From contig NZ_JAFMYV010000003.1 of NCBI RefSeq assembly GCF_017353185.1, positions 523,460 to 587,459 on the forward strand: 64,000 nt of DNA, written 5' to 3'. A model generated the notes under the pieces. The model was not told the origin of the DNA and made no database searches. It worked only from the letters and a program-made list of their open reading frames with translations. Positions 25,896-34,698 of this stretch are shown here, piece by piece. Position 1 is the stretch's first letter; the number at the start of each line of letters is the position of its first letter. This DNA is from Fibrella rubiginis. GTDB taxonomy: Bacteria > Bacteroidota > Bacteroidia > Cytophagales > Spirosomataceae. A program made the translations under genes and the position numbers.

Positions 25896-27922
25896 ATGCG
25901 GAAACTGGCACCCAGTTCTTCGGTGCGGCGTTTCATGTTACTGATGCCGTAGTGCCGTTCGCCGTTGTCAGCATCATCGGGCGAGAAGTTCAGACCCTGG
26001 CCATTGTCCTGGATGGTAAGGCAGAAGGTACCGTTTGGCTGGGTTTGCAGGCGTACTGTGGCCTCGGTGGCGCGGGCGTGCTGCACCACGTTGCTGAGGG
26101 CTTCCTGCACAATACGAAACAGATTCAGCACCTGCGCCGAGGTCAGTGGCTGCCCCGAATCGCCCTCGACCTCAACAACCACGTCGAGGCCGTTGGTTTG
26201 TTGCACATACCGGTTTACGTACTGGTTCAGGCGTTCTTCAAATTCGGCCAGGGTAAACCGTTCCTGCTGGATGGCCCAGATCGTTTCGCGCAGGGTGCGG
26301 ATGGCATCGCGGGCATAACCAACGATGGTGCGCAGCTGCTCAGCCTGAATTTTTCCGTTCACAATAGGCTGTTGCTCTACCTGCCGACCAATGTGCAGCA
26401 GGCTGGTAATCATAAACGCTAGTTGCGCTCCCACGTTGTCGTGCAGGTCGCGGGCAATGCGTTCGCGCTCTTCCAGCAAACTGTTCTTCTGCGCCAGCGT
26501 CTGTACTTCGGTGGCAAACGTGGTCCGTTCCTGCTCCCGCTGACTGCTCAGCAGGCGGTCGGAATTGTCGCGCATGAGCTTGTAACGGTAGGCCAGTCCA
26601 AACGTCAGGGCCAGCACTTCAAACAGCCCCGTGGCGGCGTAGATGTCGAAATTAACCAGCGGACGGTAGGTGGGAATAAGCCCGAAATTGGCAACTACCT
26701 GCCCAAAATTGAGGATGTAGAACGGGGTGATAGCCACCAGATAGAGCCAGGCGGCACTCCGGTAATAGCGGCGGTAGAGGCTCATAACCACGTAGGCGGC
26801 CATCACGGGCATGGGCAACCAGTAGAAGAGCGTAAACAGCCGCAGAAAGGCCATTTCGACGGGCGACGACAACTGCACCCAGTTTTCGACCACCAGCATC
26901 AGTACGCAGAATAACCCCGCCAGCAATACACCCGCACTAAGTCGGTGAAGCCAGCGAAGGGGTGTTTTTTTGAGTGGTAAAAACGTCCGCACGAACACCA
27001 GATTGGAGTAGAAGAGCAGCAGCGGAAACAGGAAATAGCAGTTTTGCCGGGGCAACCAGAATTGTACCGATGGCGCAAACTGGTTCAGAAACCCGTTGTT
27101 GATCACCATAAAGCCAATCAGGCAAATCACGCACAGCAGGTAGGTCCAGTAGATGGGATCGCGGGTGGTAATGAAGAAAAAGAAGCTCATCAGAGACACA
27201 AACAGCAAGGTCATGAGCACGCCGCCCCAGAACAGATAATCGCGCTGCATCCAGGTTTCGTAGGCTGCCTGCCGTAGTAGCGACACAGGCACCACTTGTG
27301 CACCCCGCACTTTCAGCGTCCGCAGGTATACGGTATAATCGGCCCCGGCGGGCACAGTGACGGGGAAAAAGAAGTGGCGGTTATGCACCGGTCGGGCGGC
27401 CACCGGTGTGCGCCAGCCTACCACCGGCGAGGCGGCCAGTAGCCCAGGCAGCGAATCAACGGCCGTTGTGGAAACCGCCCGCGACACCCGTGGAGGCAAC
27501 AGACGGATCAACGCCTCACTGCCTGTTTGTGCGCTTGTTTTTTCCGGCGTCTGCGTGACAAATAGCTGCAGCGACTCGAAACACCAGAAATTGACACGCA
27601 CAAACAGGGGAATAGGCTTGTTGGTCGCGTTTTGCACCCGAAACCGCAGCCATATAGGGTTAGCGCGGGCTTGTTCGCTGGTGTAGCCCGCATTGGGCAC
27701 CGCCCGGCCAACGGGGCTGAATGGCATGACCTGAATATCGCGTACGGTGCGGTGATGCAGTGAGTCAATAAATACACTCAGTGAACTCTCGATGCGTAAG
27801 GCCGTCAGTAAATCGTCGGTAGGCGTTAGCGCAACTACATCGGTTGCCTGCGCGTATACATGTGGCCGGGCTGCCAGCAGCAACAGTACCAAAACAATGA
27901 CTGATTTCCCTATACGTATCAT
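25838..27922 (-). CDS. 7TMR-DISM sensor histidine kinase (HisKA_3 family)
   Basis: About 694 residues from the ATG before the signal peptide (IGKSVIVLVLLLLAARPHVYAQ in part); an upstream in-frame ATG adds 14 residues. Order: signal peptide, periplasmic 7TMR-DISMED2-like beta domain (about 40-190), seven-helix membrane region (about 225-415), coiled coil, dimerisation/phosphoacceptor helix with ERERIARDLHDNVGAQL (His in RDLHD), and HATPase_c with NVVQHARATEATV and DNGQGLNF. It would sense an envelope or carbohydrate-type signal and phosphorylate a NarL/LuxR regulator. No intact regulator gene lies beside it; only a short remnant is seen at its 3' end. Confidence 0.9.
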   Translation of the reverse strand: MIRIGKSVIVLVLLLLAARPHVYAQATDVVALTPTDDLLTALRIESSLSVFIDSLHHRTVRDIQVMPFSPVGRAVPNAGYTSEQARANPIWLRFRVQNATNKPIPLFVRVNFWCFESLQLFVTQTPEKTSAQTGSEALIRLLPPRVSRAVSTTAVDSLPGLLAASPVVGWRTPVAARPVHNRHFFFPVTVPAGADYTVYLRTLKVRGAQVVPVSLLRQAAYETWMQRDYLFWGGVLMTLLFVSLMSFFFFITTRDPIYWTYLLCVICLIGFMVINNGFLNQFAPSVQFWLPRQNCYFLFPLLLFYSNLVFVRTFLPLKKTPLRWLHRLSAGVLLAGLFCVLMLVVENWVQLSSPVEMAFLRLFTLFYWLPMPVMAAYVVMSLYRRYYRSAAWLYLVAITPFYILNFGQVVANFGLIPTYRPLVNFDIYAATGLFEVLALTFGLAYRYKLMRDNSDRLLSSQREQERTTFATEVQTLAQKNSLLEERERIARDLHDNVGAQLAFMITSLLHIGRQVEQQPIVNGKIQAEQLRTIVGYARDAIRTLRETIWAIQQERFTLAEFEERLNQYVNRYVQQTNGLDVVVEVEGDSGQPLTSAQVLNLFRIVQEALSNVVQHARATEATVRLQTQPNGTFCLTIQDNGQGLNFSPDDADNGERHYGISNMKRRTEELGASFRIYANAGTVVEARREAEMAN

Positions 27923-28016
27923 CCCCACGATGGGCTGTTTTATCAGATAAACGAACATAAGCACCCCAATTGGATGCCCGTTGCTAACTGCTGTTCAACC
28001 GGTAACACTATTGGTA

Positions 28017-28036
28017 ATTAGGCCTATAGACCTAAT
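28017..28036. promoter_or_regulatory. palindromic operator candidate
   Basis: ATTAGGCCTATAGACCTAAT is a 20-bp palindrome with one mismatched pair, in the 275-bp divergent gap between the histidine kinase and the thioredoxin-like gene. Its size and symmetry suit a dimeric regulator. No flanking T run, so it is not a terminator. Confidence 0.35.
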
Positions 28037-28197
28037 ACTAGAATTTTGACGATTGGGCTTTGTTAAAGTAATGACAACCAATCCATAAGGCTTTATTTTT
28101 TATGTGAGTGGCACAGAAACCTCATCTTTCCGCTTCCGGCCTGCATTCCCGGCCCACTTTTTGACGTTATTTGACTAGTCTATTAATAATCAATTTT

Positions 28198-28776
28198 ATG
28201 CGCCGTTTTTCCCTTATCCTGCTTGCCTTGACGGCTGTGTTTCTGATTAGCCTGTCGGGTTTCAAACCTGCCGATGTTCCAAAACCAAACCCGGCCAAGA
28301 TCAACTGGATGACGTTTAAGGAGGCCTACGAACTGAACAGGAAGGCCCCCCGCAAACTCGTCATCGACGTCTATACCGACTGGTGTGGGTGGTGCAAGGT
28401 GATGGATCAACGCACGTTCAGCCAGCCCGCTATCATCGACTACGTCAACACGCACTATTATGCCGTGAAGCTCAACGCCGAAATGAACGAAGACGTCACC
28501 ATCGGTGATCACACGTTCAAAAAGCAGGGCAACGCTCACGAACTGGCTGTTTCGCTGCTGAAAGGCCAGATGGGTTACCCGACCACCGTTTTCATGAACG
28601 AAAAAATGGAAATGATTCAACCCATATCGGGTTTTCTGGAGCCGCGCACCTTCCATCAGATCATCACCTACTTTGGCGGTGATTTCCAGGCTAAAGAAAA
28701 ATTCGACGATTTCAAGACCGGTACTTACGTCAAAGAATTCCAGCCCGCCATGCCCGTAGCTGGTACAGGCAAGTAA
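28198..28776 (+). CDS. secreted thioredoxin-like protein
   Basis: 192 residues from the ATG that directly precedes a signal peptide (RRFSLILLALTAVFLISLSG). A thioredoxin fold follows with the active-site motif DWCGWCKVMD near residue 67 and the cis-Pro region MGYPTTVFM near residue 140. The long insertion between them (VTIGDHTFKKQGNAHELAVSLL) is typical of the Bacteroidota DUF255/thioredoxin_7-like group. It probably handles disulfides or a redox partner in the periplasm. A hairpin terminator follows. Confidence 0.82.
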   Translation: MRRFSLILLALTAVFLISLSGFKPADVPKPNPAKINWMTFKEAYELNRKAPRKLVIDVYTDWCGWCKVMDQRTFSQPAIIDYVNTHYYAVKLNAEMNEDVTIGDHTFKKQGNAHELAVSLLKGQMGYPTTVFMNEKMEMIQPISGFLEPRTFHQIITYFGGDFQAKEKFDDFKTGTYVKEFQPAMPVAGTGK

Positions 28777-28799
28777 GCATACATGGGTTGATAAAACCT

Positions 28800-28859
28800 G
28801 ACACAGGCCTAGGCAACGTAAATGAGTTTGCTCATTTTTACGTCGCTTAGGCCTGTGTC
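28800..28859 (+). terminator. long hairpin after the thioredoxin-like gene
   Basis: Arms of 27 and 29 nt (28800-28826 and 28831-28859) with three differences and a TTTG loop; the outer 11 bp (GACACAGGCCT) are perfect. It lies 24 bp after the stop. Longer than a usual intrinsic terminator and without a T run after it. Confidence 0.6.
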
Positions 28860-28883
28860 GTTCTACTCTGGTAGACTTACTTC

Positions 28884-30548
28884 ATGAAAAAACCCGTTAC
28901 GCTTCTTACACTCTGCGCCGTTAGCTTCGTGGCTGGTGCCTTTCTCAACGCCCACGACGACCCCAAGCAACCCCTTACTGCCGAAATGGCCGACGTGGCG
29001 TCGCGGCTGATGGGCCTCTCTTTCTCCCCCGCCGAGCGCGATTCCATGCTCGACAACCTGGCTGACCAACGCCGCGATTACGAAACCATCCGTACCGCCA
29101 AGCTCACCAACGACGTGGCACCTGCGCTGTATTTCAGCCCGCTGCCCACTGGCTTTCAGCTACCTCAGGGTACCGACTCGTTTCTTTCGCCCCCACCCAC
29201 CGGAGTCAAACTGCCAACCAACCGCGACGATCTGGCTTTCTACACGGTGGCGGAACTGGGTGAGTTAATTCGGACAAAACAGATTTCATCGGTAGACCTG
29301 ACCCAGTTTTTTCTCAACCGGCTGAAAACGTATGGACCGAAACTCTTTAACGTAATTACCCTCACCGAAGACCTTGCGCTGAAGCAGGCGCGCCGCGCCG
29401 ATGCCGAAATCAAGTCCGGCCACTACCGGGGACCGCTGCACGGTATACCTTACGGCGCTAAAGATTTGCTGGCTCAAAAAGACTACAAAACAACCTGGGG
29501 GTCAGTGCCTTACAAAAACCAGTCATTTAATTACGATGCCACGGTAATCCAGCGCTTACAGTCAGCTGGGGCGGTGCTTTGCGCCAAGCTGGCCATGGGT
29601 GAACTGGCCATGGGCGATGTCTGGTTTGGCGGAAAAAGCCGCAATCCCTGGAAGCCCGAAAACGGTTCCAGCGGCTCATCAGCAGGGTCGGGCAGTGCGG
29701 TGGCGGCGGGGCTGCTGCCATTTGCCATCGGCACCGAAACCCTGGGTTCAATCGTGTCACCATCAACAATTTGTGGCGTTACGGGCCTGCGTCCTACCTA
29801 TGGGCGCGTGAGTCGGCACGGGGCAATGGCCCTGTCGTGGTCGATGGACAAAATTGGCCCTATGACCCGCTCGGTGAACGATCTGGCCCTGGTGTTTCGC
29901 GCCATTCAGGGGCCGGATGGCCTCGACCCTACGGTGCTAAAAGTGCCTTTCCGGTATGCCCCAAACGTGTCGCTCAAGGGTGTGCGGGTAGGTGTGGTAC
30001 AAAAGGCATTTGACGGCGATTACCCCAACAAGGCCAATGACAAAGCCACCCTCGACATGCTCACGAAACTGGGAGCCACGCTCGTACCTATTGAACTACC
30101 TGCCTTCCGCTATGGTGCCCTCACGATGATTATCGGTGTGGAAGGGGCTGCCGCCTTTGATGAGCTTACCCGCGATGGCCGCGATGATATGCTGGTTCGG
30201 CAACAGAAAAACGCCTGGCCCAATCGGTTTCGCTCGGCGCGGTTCATTCCCGCTGTTGAGTATGTGCAGGCCAACCGCATCCGTACACAGCTCATCAACC
30301 AGATGCATGACCTACTGAAAAAAGCGAACATAGACGTGTATATGTCGCCAACCTATGCGGGTGGCAACCTCACCTTAACCAACCTCACCGGCCACCCCTG
30401 CATAGTGCTTCCCAACGGATTCAACGCCGAAAAAACGCCTTCCAGCATCACTTTCAATGGACAACTGTTTGCCGAAGGGCAGCTACTGGCCATAGCCAAA
30501 GCGTATCAGGATGCCACCGACTGGCACAAGAAACATCCTAACCTGTAG
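28884..30548 (+). CDS. secreted amidase-signature family hydrolase
   Basis: 554 residues with an N-terminal signal-like segment (LLTLCAVSFVAGAFLNA) and an amidase-signature domain from about residue 115. The Ser-cisSer-Lys triad is visible: Lys193 in IPYGAKDLL, the Ser/Gly-rich loop NGSSGSSAGSGSA (about 260-272), and nucleophile Ser289 in GTETLGSIVSPS. The family hydrolyses amides; GatA of the Glu-tRNA amidotransferase is related, but this enzyme is exported and stands alone without gatB/gatC, so it is probably a general periplasmic amidase. Substrate unknown. Confidence 0.87.
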   Translation: MKKPVTLLTLCAVSFVAGAFLNAHDDPKQPLTAEMADVASRLMGLSFSPAERDSMLDNLADQRRDYETIRTAKLTNDVAPALYFSPLPTGFQLPQGTDSFLSPPPTGVKLPTNRDDLAFYTVAELGELIRTKQISSVDLTQFFLNRLKTYGPKLFNVITLTEDLALKQARRADAEIKSGHYRGPLHGIPYGAKDLLAQKDYKTTWGSVPYKNQSFNYDATVIQRLQSAGAVLCAKLAMGELAMGDVWFGGKSRNPWKPENGSSGSSAGSGSAVAAGLLPFAIGTETLGSIVSPSTICGVTGLRPTYGRVSRHGAMALSWSMDKIGPMTRSVNDLALVFRAIQGPDGLDPTVLKVPFRYAPNVSLKGVRVGVVQKAFDGDYPNKANDKATLDMLTKLGATLVPIELPAFRYGALTMIIGVEGAAAFDELTRDGRDDMLVRQQKNAWPNRFRSARFIPAVEYVQANRIRTQLINQMHDLLKKANIDVYMSPTYAGGNLTLTNLTGHPCIVLPNGFNAEKTPSSITFNGQLFAEGQLLAIAKAYQDATDWHKKHPNL

Positions 30549-30558
30549 GTCAAAATCT

Positions 30559-30640
30559 AAGGTTCAACGTCTAAAGCTGCCCCGCACTTTGTGGTTAGTG
30601 CGCGAAGTAACTTTGGACTTTAAACCTTGGACGTTGAACT
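30559..30640. repeat. decayed intergenic palindrome before spt
   Basis: Core arms GTTCAACGT (30562-30570) and its complement (30631-30639), with further partly matching low-complexity words (CTAAAG, GGACTTTAAACC) between. It has the vocabulary of the better preserved palindromes at 42092, 45886 and 53270 but many mismatches. The right arm runs into the promoter of the next gene. Confidence 0.45.
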
Positions 30641-30664
30641 ACAAATCATTATTTCTTATTTTTG
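30634..30664 (+). promoter_or_regulatory. Bacteroidota promoter for the spt-like gene
   Basis: TTG at 30634-30636, 20-bp spacer, then the -7 element TATTTTTG at 30657-30664, matching TAnnTTTG. It lies 50 bp before the GTG start. Confidence 0.6.
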
Positions 30665-30714
30665 CACTAAATACATTCAAGACAGGGCCATAAGCCCTAA
30701 AACGGCTTTATAAA

Positions 30715-32019
30715 GTGGATTTATTTGAGAAACTCCGTAGGAACCTCGGCCCAATCGGCTCGTCTTCCGTAGAATTTAACGCCCATCATTACTTTGTTTT
30801 TCCGAAGCTCAGCGGCGACCTGGGGCCTTATATGACTTTCAAAGGCAAGCAGGTATTGAACTGGAGCCTGAACAACTATCTGGGCCTGGCCAACCACCCC
30901 GAAGTACGCGAAGCAGACACGCAGGGCACTGCCGACTGGGGCCTTGCCTACCCAATGGGTGCACGGATGATGTCGGGCAACAGCGACATGCATGAAGAGC
31001 TGGAGCAGCAACTGGCCGAGTTTATGGGTAAGGAAGACGCGTTCCTGCTCAACTACGGTTACCAGGGCGTCATGTCGGCCATTGAAGCACTAGTTGACCA
31101 CCGCGACGTGATCGTATACGACGCAGAGTGCCACGCCTGCCTTATTGACGGCATCCGGCTGCATAAAGCCAAGATGGGCGAATATTATAAGTTCAACCAC
31201 AACGACATGGCCAGCCTGGAGAAAAACCTGCAGCGGGCCACCAAGAAAGCCGCCGAAAAGAACGGTGGTATCCTGGTCATCACCGAGGGCGTTTTCGGCA
31301 TGTCGGGTAAAGTGGGCAGCCTGGATCAGATTGTGGCGTTGAAGGAGAAATACAACTTCCGCCTGCTGGTTGATGACGCCCACGGTTTCGGTACCATGGG
31401 TGCCACCGGCGCGGGCGTTGGCGAAATGCTTAACTGCCAGGACGGCATTGACGTGTATTTCTCCACGTTTGCCAAGTCGATGGCCGCCATTGGTGCGTTT
31501 GTGGCCGCAGACCGCGACATCATCATGTACCTCAAATACAACATGCGTTCGCAGACCTACGCCAAGGCGCTGCCGATGCCTTATGTGGTGGGTGCCATGA
31601 AACGCCTGGAACTGATCAAGAACCACCCCGAACTTCGCGAGAAACTATGGGAAAATGTCCGGGCCTTGCAGGATGGCCTGCGCGAGCGGGGCTTCAACAT
31701 CGGTGACACGCAGTCGCCGGTGACGCCGGTGCTGCTGCAGCATAATGGTGGGTTACCCGCCGCCACTGCTATGGTGCGCGACATGCGCGAAAACTACGGC
31801 GTATTCTGCTCTATTGTGCATTACCCTGTTGTCCCGAAGGAAGTGGTGATGCTCCGGATCATTCCCACGGCTGCTCACTCGCTCGACGATGTGCAGTATA
31901 CGCTCAAGGTGTTCAGCGAGATCTACGCGAAACTGGTAAATGGCGACTACAATAGTGAAAACAGGCCAAATTTGGCTGAATTGGCCGAAGTAGCAGTCTC
32001 AGGCTCTGCCGCTGAGTAA
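30715..32019 (+). CDS. spt: serine palmitoyltransferase-like alpha-oxoamine synthase
   Basis: 434-residue PLP-dependent fold type I enzyme of the alpha-oxoamine synthase family, which condenses an amino acid with an acyl-CoA. Visible motifs: NNYLGLANHPEV near the N-terminus, YDAECHACLIDGIR, the PLP-binding DDAHGFGTMG and the lysine loop FSTFAKSMAAIGAF. Bacteroidota use such an enzyme (Spt) to start sphingolipid synthesis; Kbl and BioF are related alternatives. The length, absence of tdh or bio neighbours and the SMAAIGAF form favour Spt. It starts with GTG after a good promoter. Confidence 0.75.
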   Translation: MDLFEKLRRNLGPIGSSSVEFNAHHYFVFPKLSGDLGPYMTFKGKQVLNWSLNNYLGLANHPEVREADTQGTADWGLAYPMGARMMSGNSDMHEELEQQLAEFMGKEDAFLLNYGYQGVMSAIEALVDHRDVIVYDAECHACLIDGIRLHKAKMGEYYKFNHNDMASLEKNLQRATKKAAEKNGGILVITEGVFGMSGKVGSLDQIVALKEKYNFRLLVDDAHGFGTMGATGAGVGEMLNCQDGIDVYFSTFAKSMAAIGAFVAADRDIIMYLKYNMRSQTYAKALPMPYVVGAMKRLELIKNHPELREKLWENVRALQDGLRERGFNIGDTQSPVTPVLLQHNGGLPAATAMVRDMRENYGVFCSIVHYPVVPKEVVMLRIIPTAAHSLDDVQYTLKVFSEIYAKLVNGDYNSENRPNLAELAEVAVSGSAAE

Positions 32020-32068
32020 TCTTAGCTTCCTTTAGTTGCATTATTCGGCTATTTTTTTGACACCTCTC

Positions 32069-32098
32069 TTGCGATGTATGTGAGAATAGTTATATTTC
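32069..32098 (+). promoter_or_regulatory. promoter of the histone-like gene
   Basis: TTG (32069-32071), exactly 19 bp, then TATATTTC (32091-32098), one mismatch from TAnnTTTG. The predicted leader to the ATG is about 55 nt. Confidence 0.5.
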
Positions 32099-32156
32099 GC
32101 CCAAATCCGCGTTTTTAGCGTATTTAAGCACATTTTCACACATAAACCCCAATCGT

Positions 32157-32357
32157 ATGACACGCTTTGAGGAAGTAAAGAACCTGATTATGTCACTCGA
32201 AGGTGACTTCGACAAATTTTACGACAAAGAGAATCAGGCTGCTGGAACTCGCGTACGGAAAGGCATGCAAGACCTGAAAACCATGGCCCAGAACATTCGG
32301 TCTGAGGTGCAGGATAAAAAAAATGCCGCGGCCACAACCGGCACTGCCAAAAAGTAA
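32157..32357 (+). CDS. histone H1-like nucleoid protein
   Basis: 66-residue basic, helical protein, MTRFEEVKNLIMSLEGDF then RVRKGMQDLKTMAQNIRSEVQ and a Lys/Ala/Thr tail. This is the short Bacteroidota family annotated as histone H1-like (related to chlamydial Hc1), thought to coat DNA. It has its own promoter and a strong terminator, so it is a single-gene unit. DNA binding is from the family, not shown here. Confidence 0.75.
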   Translation: MTRFEEVKNLIMSLEGDFDKFYDKENQAAGTRVRKGMQDLKTMAQNIRSEVQDKKNAAATTGTAKK

Positions 32358-32371
32358 CTACAGGTTGTTTT

Positions 32372-32413
32372 CACAAAACCCACCCCGCTGAGACCAGCAG
32401 GGTGGGTTTTGTG
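32372..32413 (+). terminator. intrinsic terminator of the histone-like gene
   Basis: 19-bp arms with one mismatch (CACAAAACCCACCCCGCTG and its complement) and loop AGAC, starting 14 bp after the stop; the 3' arm ends GGGTTTTGTGTTTT, giving a U-rich tail. Confidence 0.8.
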
Positions 32414-32488
32414 TTTTAGGAGGCTGACTATCACGGAGAAAACAAAAGTCGACGCAAACACTGGGCTAGACTTCTCTTTAATTATCCC

Positions 32489-32496
32489 TACTTTTG
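32489..32496 (+). promoter_or_regulatory. -7 promoter element of mreB
   Basis: TACTTTTG matches TAnnTTTG. No clear TTG lies 19 bp upstream. Transcription from here would give mreB a leader of roughly 160 nt. Confidence 0.45.
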
Positions 32497-32660
32497 TGTG
32501 CCTTTTTGAAAGCAGGAACTAAAACGCCGGAAACAAGACCCAATGGCTGTCTCTCAGAAGCCGCCGTTGGGTACAGGAACCTCTTTTCAGCGTCTTAGCA
32601 CCCGTTTCATCCTCTCTTAGTAGCCAAACAACGCATCCGATAATACGTAACCAGCCTGAA
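32497..32660 (+). other. long untranslated leader of mreB
   Basis: About 160 bp without a gene between the promoter element and the mreB ATG. It holds one clear stem, CCCAATGGC (32539-32547) with GCCGTTGGG (32563-32571), one G-T pair, and otherwise nothing recognised. With the terminator and promoter above, this accounts for the 303-bp gap before mreB. Confidence 0.4.
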
Positions 32661-33686
32661 ATGGGACTTTTTAATTTCTTGACCAGCGACATTGCCATTG
32701 ACTTGGGCACCGCCAATACACTCATTATTCATAAAGACCGGATTGTGGTCGACGAACCGTCGATCATCGCCATGGACAAGGTTAGCGGTAAAGTGCTGGC
32801 CATTGGACATAAAGCGATGCAGATGCACGAAAAGACCAACGAAAACATCAAAACCATTCGTCCCCTCAAAGACGGCGTAATCGCCGATTTTACAGCGGCA
32901 GAATTGATGATTCGGGGGTTGATAAAGATGATTGAGTCGGGCAACCGGCTTTTTTCTCCTTCACACCGCATGGTGATCTGCATTCCGTCGGGTATTACGG
33001 AGGTAGAAAAACGCGCCGTTAAAGACTCCGCCGAACACGCCGGAGCCAAAGAAGTATATATGGTGCACGAACCCATTGCGGCCGCTATCGGTATCGGTAT
33101 TGACATCACCCAGCCCAACGGCACCATGATCGTTGACATCGGGGGTGGTACTACCGAAATCGCTGTGATTGCCTTATCGGGCATCGTTTGCGAACAGTCG
33201 ATCCGCATTGCTGGTGATGTGTTCACCCGTGATATTGTAGACTACATGCGCCGTGAGCACAACCTGCTCATTGGTGAGCGCTCTGCCGAGCAGATCAAGA
33301 TGGAAGTTGGTTCAGCCCTGCCTGAGCTCGACAACCCGCCCGCTGACTACGAAATTCGTGGACGTGATCTGATGACAGGTATCCCTAAAGAAATCAAGGT
33401 CACCTACAGCGAGATTGCCTACGCCCTCGACAAGTCTATTTCAAAGATCGAGGAGGCCGTGATGAAAGCCCTGGAGGTGTCGCCGCCCGAACTCTCGGCC
33501 GATATCTACACCAACGGTATTCACCTCACGGGCGGTGGTGCACTGCTGCACGGCCTCGACAAGCGGCTGGCCAGCAAGACAAAACTGCCCATTCACGTAG
33601 CCGACGACCCGCTCAAGGCCGTGGTAAAAGGCACTGGTGAGGTGATCAAGAACCTCGATCTCTATAAGTCAGTACTGATCTCGTAG
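32661..33686 (+). CDS. mreB: rod-shape determining actin homologue MreB
   Basis: 341-residue bacterial actin that guides lateral wall synthesis. Phosphate-binding loops DIAIDLGTANTLI (residues about 10-22) and MIVDIGGGTTEIAVIALSG (about 155-173), and the adenosine motif LTGGGALLHGLDKRL near residue 290 are all intact. It heads the mreB-mreC-mreD run, all on the + strand. A 40-bp-arm inverted repeat separates it from mreC, which may uncouple the level of the abundant MreB from that of MreC and MreD. Confidence 0.97.
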   Translation: MGLFNFLTSDIAIDLGTANTLIIHKDRIVVDEPSIIAMDKVSGKVLAIGHKAMQMHEKTNENIKTIRPLKDGVIADFTAAELMIRGLIKMIESGNRLFSPSHRMVICIPSGITEVEKRAVKDSAEHAGAKEVYMVHEPIAAAIGIGIDITQPNGTMIVDIGGGTTEIAVIALSGIVCEQSIRIAGDVFTRDIVDYMRREHNLLIGERSAEQIKMEVGSALPELDNPPADYEIRGRDLMTGIPKEIKVTYSEIAYALDKSISKIEEAVMKALEVSPPELSADIYTNGIHLTGGGALLHGLDKRLASKTKLPIHVADDPLKAVVKGTGEVIKNLDLYKSVLIS

Positions 33687-33692
33687 GTTGTT

Positions 33693-33829
33693 AGAAACAA
33701 GAAGCAAGAGGTAAGAAGCAAGAAACAAGAGGTAAGAAACAAGAAGCAAGAAAAGTAACTGTGTTTTAATTCTTGTCTTTCATCTCTCGCCTCTTGTTTC
33801 TTGCTTCTTACCTCTTGCTTCCTGTTTCT
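33693..33829. repeat. purine-rich long palindrome between mreB and mreC
   Basis: Left arm 33693-33732 (all purine-rich words AGAAACAAGAAGCAAGAGG) pairs with right arm 33790-33829 in 39 of 40 positions; the 57-nt loop extends the same words. Within each arm the words AAGAAGCAAGA, AGAAACAAGA and GAGGTAAGAA recur as direct repeats of about 7-17 bp. Confidence 0.85.
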
Positions 33830-33837
33830 TTGTCAAA

Positions 33838-34674
33838 GTGGAACAACTCTTTGCCTTTATTGCCCAAAGCCGCAACTTCATCCTGTTTGTGTTGCTGGAG
33901 GTGCTGTGCTTCTACTTTATCGTCAATACCAATAATTACTGGAGCGCGAGTTTTTTCAACACCTCTAACCGGTACGCCGCCCAGATGCTGGCGTGGTCGA
34001 ATACAGCGCAGGAGTACACTAATTTGCGGCAGGTAAACGCCGATCTGGCTTCCGAGAATAATCAGCTTCGTCAGCAACTCACCAAACTGCAACAAGTATC
34101 GCCGGGCGCACCGACTGCCTACCGCGCCGACTCGGTCTTTGCCAACCGGTTTAAGTTTACGGTAGCCAAGGTGATCAACAATACCACCACGCTGGCCAAC
34201 AACTACCTCACTATCGACAAAGGCACTGCCGACGGTCTCAGGCCAGGTATGGGTGTTATTTCACCAACGGGCATTGTCGGCAGCGTGAAATCGTGCAACG
34301 AACATTTTTCGGTAGTCACGTCTATTCTGCATTCTAAATTCTACGTGTCGGCCAGTTTGGTAAAAGCTAATGAGATTGGTACGGCGCGCTGGATGGGTGC
34401 CGACCCCACGCGCATGAGCCTGCTCGACATTCCACGCTACAAGCCCGTGGCTCTGCAGGATTCGGTGGTCACGTCTGACCACAACACCGTGTTTCCACCA
34501 GGCATTCTCATTGGGCGCGTACGCACGATCGGTGCGCAGACCAACCAACCTTTTCACGACCTGACCATCGATCTGTCGACTAACTTTGGCAACCTTTCGT
34601 TCGTCTATGTAGTCGACAATCAGTTACGCGCTCAGCAAGAGCAAGTTGAGCAGCAAGTTGACAGCGAACGGTAA
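33838..34674 (+). CDS. mreC: rod-shape determining protein MreC
   Basis: 278 residues from a GTG. One N-terminal membrane helix (FILFVLLEVLCFYFIVNT, about 12-29), a coiled coil (about 55-85, LASENNQLRQQLTKLQQ), and the double beta-barrel domain with TIDKGTADGLRPGMGVISPTGIVG (quoted in part: DGLRPGMGVISPTGIVG). MreC links cytoplasmic MreB to the periplasmic wall machinery. The GTG start is the first possible one after the palindrome and gives a normal N-terminus. Confidence 0.93.
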   Translation: MEQLFAFIAQSRNFILFVLLEVLCFYFIVNTNNYWSASFFNTSNRYAAQMLAWSNTAQEYTNLRQVNADLASENNQLRQQLTKLQQVSPGAPTAYRADSVFANRFKFTVAKVINNTTTLANNYLTIDKGTADGLRPGMGVISPTGIVGSVKSCNEHFSVVTSILHSKFYVSASLVKANEIGTARWMGADPTRMSLLDIPRYKPVALQDSVVTSDHNTVFPPGILIGRVRTIGAQTNQPFHDLTIDLSTNFGNLSFVYVVDNQLRAQQEQVEQQVDSER

Positions 34675-34698
34675 GCCTGCTGTTGTTGCCCCCGCCCC

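Noticed and set aside
28884..30548. gatA
   Set aside because: The protein has a signal peptide and an extra N-terminal region, and no gatB or gatC is near.
30715..32019. Glycine C-acetyltransferase (kbl) or bioF
   Set aside because: Not excluded, but there is no tdh or biotin gene nearby and the motif form fits the Bacteroidota Spt group better.
33693..33829. CRISPR-like array because of recurring short words
   Set aside because: The words are 7-17 bp, not evenly spaced by unique spacers, and form an inverted repeat; no cas genes nearby.
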